From Euptelea pleiosperma (Eukaryota; Streptophyta; Magnoliopsida; Ranunculales; Eupteleaceae): a DNA stretch of 64,000 nucleotides. A program made the position numbers and the translations under genes. Below are positions 60,507 to 64,000 of this stretch, in pieces. The notes beneath the pieces were generated by a model. The model was given only the letters and a program-made list of their open reading frames with translations, was not told where the DNA came from and did not search any database. The stretch's first letter is position 1, and every line of letters begins with the position of its first letter. Location of the stretch: contig CM068549.1 of the NCBI GenBank assembly GCA_035048495.1, positions 13,111,863 to 13,175,862 on the forward strand, given 5' to 3'.

Positions 60507-60755
60507 CCCTTACATTTTGAAATCACCTGCATTTGTATTATATGATATTTTTCTTCCAAGATGTACGGATCTCACTATCAATATTGCTCCTCATGTTACA
60601 TTAACTTCATTCAATGTGTATTCAAGGTCTACATTTACTAATTATGTTTGTCTATCTACATATCAATCCATCTACCAATACATAAAAGATAAGGAAACAA
60701 ACAAAAACAGCTCCTAAAGAACACACAGGTATAGTAATGAGGGTGCTTTCATGTT
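60507..60755. other. Downstream flank of receptor kinase
   Basis: 249 bp between the CACTA-2 duplication and the kinase stop codon. It is probably the kinase 3' untranslated region, which the CACTA-2 insertion shortens or ends. No repeat seen. Confidence 0.55.
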
Positions 60756-63146
60756 TCAACCGACTGAGGTAAAGGGACAGGGGCATGGGGGAACAGAAAC
60801 TTCAACATCTCCTTCTAGCATCTGTGTGACCTTCTTCATCGTAGGCCTTAGCGATGGCTCCTCTTGAATACACCAAATTGCTATCATCACTAACATTTCC
60901 AGCCTTCTCATGTCTTTCATTGCCTCCTCATCATTCTCAACCAAATCATTCAGTTTCCTTTCTATAAAGCAATCGTAAGACCAATCTGTTAGTATTGCTC
61001 TTCCTTCGTCCTCCAAGTCCAACTCCATACTCTTCCTACAACATATGATCTCTAGTAACATGACACCAAAACTATAAACATCGACCTTCGTTGTAATTGG
61101 TATGTTCCTGAACCATTCGGGTGCGACATACCCTCTAGTTCCTCTGATAACTGTACGAGTTAGACTCTGGTCAGACATCAAAAGCTTTGCCAGTCCAAAA
61201 TCAGAAATCTTTGCCTTAAAACAATCATCAAGAAGGATGTTCTGAGGCTTTATATCACAATGGATGATCTGGGTGCTGCACTCCTCGTGTAAGTACATGA
61301 GCCCTCTTGCAATGCCGAATGCAATCTCTGTTCTTTGGTTCCAATCAGGCTTCGAAATTCCAAAGAGGAAACTTGCTAAAGAGCCATTGCTCATGAACTC
61401 GTATACCAGAAGCCGGTTTGGACCTTCCTCACAGAATCCAAGCAATCGGACCAGATTCTTATGATGGGTCTGGCCAATCACACTCACTTCTGTTTTGAAT
61501 TCCTTCTCACGTTCTTCAACCATATTGTCTAACTTCTTGACCGCGACAAATTTTTTTGAACTTAATGCTAAAACCCCTTTATAAACAACTCCAAAAGCAC
61601 CCTTGCCCAGTTCCTCCTTGAACCCATCTGTAGCTTCTTGGAGTTCTTTGTAAGTGAAAGAAGGTAGATTTGTTTCTAAAAGACTTGCATCTGGGTTAGT
61701 TTTGTTCAATTTCTTGTGGTACGTGAAGAAGACAACCATAGTAACAATGGACAGCAATACGAAGTTGAAAGAAGCAGAGATATCTAAAAGGATTAACTTC
61801 GCTTGATCATTCTTGCCTTGGCCTGAAATTGGAGGATGAGGATCTTCTTGAAGAGAATCAGCTTTCCTTACTTTTATGAGAGCCAGTGCTCCTCTTTCCC
61901 TCCTGCCGTTTGATAGGGGTAGCTTCTTCTTCCAACATTCTGTTCCAAAAATGGCAACTGCACAGAAACAATCATGCAAGCAAGATTTTTTGCAGTCCTC
62001 TTCATTATAAGATTCAAATTTGTGGTAGTCTCCCATTGGAAAATTCAAGTTCTCCATCACCCGCATATCAAATAGATCCTCGGGGGTTCTTGACCCATCT
62101 TCCGGACATCCTTGTGAGAATTTTGGTTGGCAATCGCTGAAGTTGTTATTTGGATCAACGAAGGAGTAGTCAGGTAGGCATTGACAATAAGGTCTCCTAT
62201 CTGATGTAAGGGTGCAGTAGCTATTAAACCCACAAGCACCGCTGCCCAATTTAACAGCAGGAATTGCAGCACAAATATCATCGGGCATGAACCACACATT
62301 GAACCAGCGTCTGTTGTCACCAGCGGTGTTCCTTGGGTGAGCGTATTGCGTGAAAACTCCATCAAAATCCAGCGTCGCTCTGTAGTAGAAGTCTGTGATA
62401 GGAACTATGTTCGTCGATGTAAGGTTGAATCTGTTTCCATTCTTTCTCACAATATAAATGTAGCCGGACTCATTGAAGACAACTCGATGTCCGGAATAGT
62501 TTCTATCGGCCTCATAAGTGTTACTGATATAATAAGCATCATAAGCAGTTTCAGTTGGCAAGCCTATTGAATTAAGTACAAGATTTCCGTCTGGGAGTAG
62601 ACGAAGCTGGAATCTTCCCTTCGAGTAGTTGGCCTCCTTCTGTCGAGAAGAAAGCTTGTCACCAATTTCCAATATCTGTGAAGGCAATATGGTGTCGGTA
62701 GGTTTCTTAAAGCTTTCCCACACAGAACGAGAATCATAACCTGCAAGCACAAAGTTCCCGGTGTTGAGCATCGCACCGTAAGCGACTCCATCAGTACTGT
62801 TTAATTCTGCTTTCCATATCTCTTTGCCTTGAGGATCATTGAGCACAAGTTGGCCACCACTCGTAAGCACGACTTTCGATCCTCTTGGAGCCAGATTATC
62901 TCCATTTGCGTACCATACAATGGTTTTGTCAGGTATTTTGTCGAACCAGATGGCAAGCAAGAAGCTATCGACGTCATTCATTTGGCGACGGAATCCAAAG
63001 GCGTAATCGCCAGAAGGTGAAAGCCATGAGGAGTTGTCATCAGCAGAGAGAGATGAGCCCAAGATTATTTCGTATTGAGCAACAGCCAAGAGCGGCAGAA
63101 GAAAACCAAGCAAGAGGGGGAGAAAATGACAGAGCACAAAAGCCAT
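60756..63146 (-). CDS. G-type lectin S-receptor-like serine/threonine kinase (LECRK1-4 / SD-2 type)
   Basis: Intact, intronless, 796 residues. Signal peptide 1-23 (cut after AVA); bulb-type lectin domain about 30-150; EGF-like Cys cluster C292-C339; PAN-like Cys cluster C347-C404; transmembrane segment about 451-476 followed by a basic stop-transfer stretch; kinase 511-780. Kinase landmarks: G-loop GKGAFGVV (514-521), K537, E553, HCDIKPQN with D631 and N636, DFG 649-651, APE 675-677. All catalytic residues are present; Cys replaces the usual Arg of HRD, so it is a non-RD kinase, as in other LECRK1-4 proteins, many of which act in defence. The ATG at 63146 is the first in frame and is followed directly by the signal peptide. 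It probably acts in the plasma membrane as a receptor of pathogen or insect signals; the ligand is unknown. Confidence 0.95.
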   Translation of the reverse strand: MAFVLCHFLPLLLGFLLPLLAVAQYEIILGSSLSADDNSSWLSPSGDYAFGFRRQMNDVDSFLLAIWFDKIPDKTIVWYANGDNLAPRGSKVVLTSGGQLVLNDPQGKEIWKAELNSTDGVAYGAMLNTGNFVLAGYDSRSVWESFKKPTDTILPSQILEIGDKLSSRQKEANYSKGRFQLRLLPDGNLVLNSIGLPTETAYDAYYISNTYEADRNYSGHRVVFNESGYIYIVRKNGNRFNLTSTNIVPITDFYYRATLDFDGVFTQYAHPRNTAGDNRRWFNVWFMPDDICAAIPAVKLGSGACGFNSYCTLTSDRRPYCQCLPDYSFVDPNNNFSDCQPKFSQGCPEDGSRTPEDLFDMRVMENLNFPMGDYHKFESYNEEDCKKSCLHDCFCAVAIFGTECWKKKLPLSNGRRERGALALIKVRKADSLQEDPHPPISGQGKNDQAKLILLDISASFNFVLLSIVTMVVFFTYHKKLNKTNPDASLLETNLPSFTYKELQEATDGFKEELGKGAFGVVYKGVLALSSKKFVAVKKLDNMVEEREKEFKTEVSVIGQTHHKNLVRLLGFCEEGPNRLLVYEFMSNGSLASFLFGISKPDWNQRTEIAFGIARGLMYLHEECSTQIIHCDIKPQNILLDDCFKAKISDFGLAKLLMSDQSLTRTVIRGTRGYVAPEWFRNIPITTKVDVYSFGVMLLEIICCRKSMELDLEDEGRAILTDWSYDCFIERKLNDLVENDEEAMKDMRRLEMLVMIAIWCIQEEPSLRPTMKKVTQMLEGDVEVSVPPCPCPFTSVG

Positions 63147-63196
63147 TGCAGGAACTATTTGGAATGTTCACACCTTTACAAGAGAGAAACTGAGAG

Positions 63197-63207
63197 TTTT
63201 TATAACC
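63197..63207 (-). promoter_or_regulatory. Candidate TATA box of receptor kinase
   Basis: The minus strand reads GGTTATAAAAA about 52-60 bases upstream of the ATG. If used, the 5' leader is about 20-30 bases with a CT-rich 'cagtttctctcttgta', common at plant transcription starts. Confidence 0.6.
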
Positions 63208-63270
63208 GGAGATGGTTTGAACTTTGAAGTCTAAACTCTCAACTAATCTCATTTACTTTTCCTGCATAAT

Positions 63271-63386
63271 TTGATCCATCGCACCTATAGTTAAGTGCCA
63301 CCTATCCTGGCCCTTCACTGTAGTTGCTTTTTCTCCACTGCTAGGGGTGGCACTTAATTATAGGTTCCAGAACACCATGGATCAAA
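63271..63386. repeat. Inverted repeat in kinase promoter
   Basis: TTGATCCAT...ACCTATAGTTAAGTGCCACC (63271-63302) is mirrored by GGTGGCACTTAATTATAGGT ... ATGGATCAA at 63345-63386. It can form one hairpin 125-240 bp upstream of the ATG. MITE-like; no clear duplication at the ends. Confidence 0.8.
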
Positions 63387-63479
63387 ATAGATTGCTTTAG
63401 TGCACGAGGAACTCTCAGCTTGAGAGAAGGAGAGAGAGAAAGAGAGGGCCATCGTATCAAGAGATATCTCGCCGTTATA

Positions 63480-63720
63480 AATCGATTTACAACCTTTGGA
63501 TCATTGCACCCAAATAACGCTCAATAATACTCAAACTCCTACCGTTAAAGTCAACCCACGAAAATAACTTCAATCGAATCGCTTAGTAATCACTAATCAA
63601 GCTCATTTTTGGTTTAGAGGTCCACCGAGGGACTGGTCAAACATCCATATGGTAAGCGTCCACTAAGAGTGTGCCACATGGCCTGTATTTTGCGTTGTAG
63701 CAGAAGTTTTAATTACTTGG
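63480..63720. repeat. Dispersed repeat related to foldback element 1, in kinase upstream region
   Basis: It has the same word order as 59130-59610: 'ctcaaactcctaccgttaaa', 'ggtccaccgagggactggtc', 'aaacatccatatggtaagcg', 'gtgccacatgg'. 63721-64000 contains further weakly related words ('aatcaggccgattggtggtg') and no gene. Confidence 0.65.
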
Positions 63721-64000
63721 GAACAGGGGACTAATTGATGGTTTCGATCAAATGGTCATATTGTAGGCTTTCTCCCCTTGGTCGGTCGACCTATGCTAGT
63801 GATTTCTCGCCATTGTATTCGAATTCAATAAGGGTAATATTTGGTTTGATCTAAATTTAGTGTCCAAGAAAAAATTTAGTGGGAAGAGCTTTTTCTAGCT
63901 AGAGATAACCAATCAGGCCGATTGGTGGTGTGTAGGTTCATCACATGGTGGGCCAATCATTATGGTTTAGTAGGCCCGAGTGCCCCAGATGAAATTTTTT

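Noticed and set aside
61264..63193. Antisense ORFs over the receptor kinase
   Set aside because: Shadows of a conserved 796-codon frame.

Overview
This is an intron-bearing, AT-rich plant nuclear sequence: a seed plant, most likely a woody angiosperm, although the species cannot be fixed from the window. Almost all of it is transposable elements (TEs). One intact host gene is visible, a 796-residue G-type lectin S-receptor-like kinase on the minus strand at 60756-63146, with its promoter running to the right edge.

From left to right the window holds: a truncated L1-type LINE on the minus strand (1-1577); a probable Helitron on the minus strand (1895-6183) that carries a broken alpha/beta-hydrolase exon; and a small TIR element (6189-6551). 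Next comes a Sire-like Ty1/copia retrotransposon, here 'copia-1' (6804-32238, minus strand), whose left LTR is split by a 15.3-kb CACTA DNA transposon, 'CACTA-1' (6816-22131). CACTA-1 carries a TNP2-type transposase pseudogene, a Transposase_24-type second gene, a 179-bp tandem array, two foldback elements, a TIR element and a 3.6-kb solo LTR. After a 90-bp island comes a second Sire-like element, 'copia-2' (32329-51137, plus strand, target duplication ATAAA). It has gag and an envelope-like third ORF but no pol. It has been rearranged by 'X', a Ty3/gypsy-like LTR element: one X copy lies in the third ORF (41035-47902), and another, carrying a fragment of a NETWORKED1 gene, lies in the 5' LTR (32659-35226). 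Six bases further on is a second CACTA element, 'CACTA-2' (51149-60506, target duplication CCC), with both transposase genes decayed on the minus strand. The receptor kinase follows 249 bp later.

Target-site duplications let the insertions be peeled off. Copia-1, copia-2 and CACTA-2 landed within about 100 bp of original DNA just downstream of the kinase. CACTA-1 landed inside copia-1, and the solo LTR landed inside CACTA-1. The undamaged right LTR of copia-1 supplies an empty-site sequence that matches the CACTA-1 junction exactly.

The signals most worth follow-up are these. Short palindromic motif arrays occur in the LTR of both Sire-like elements and again just upstream of their third ORF. 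Host gene fragments (NETWORKED1, alpha/beta-hydrolase) appear to have been captured by two TE classes. The X element has an odd structure: a complete LTR lies between a polypurine tract and a primer-binding site, yet the whole insertion is bounded by a clean target duplication. All assignments come from reading the sequence and from recalled family motifs; no database search was run.
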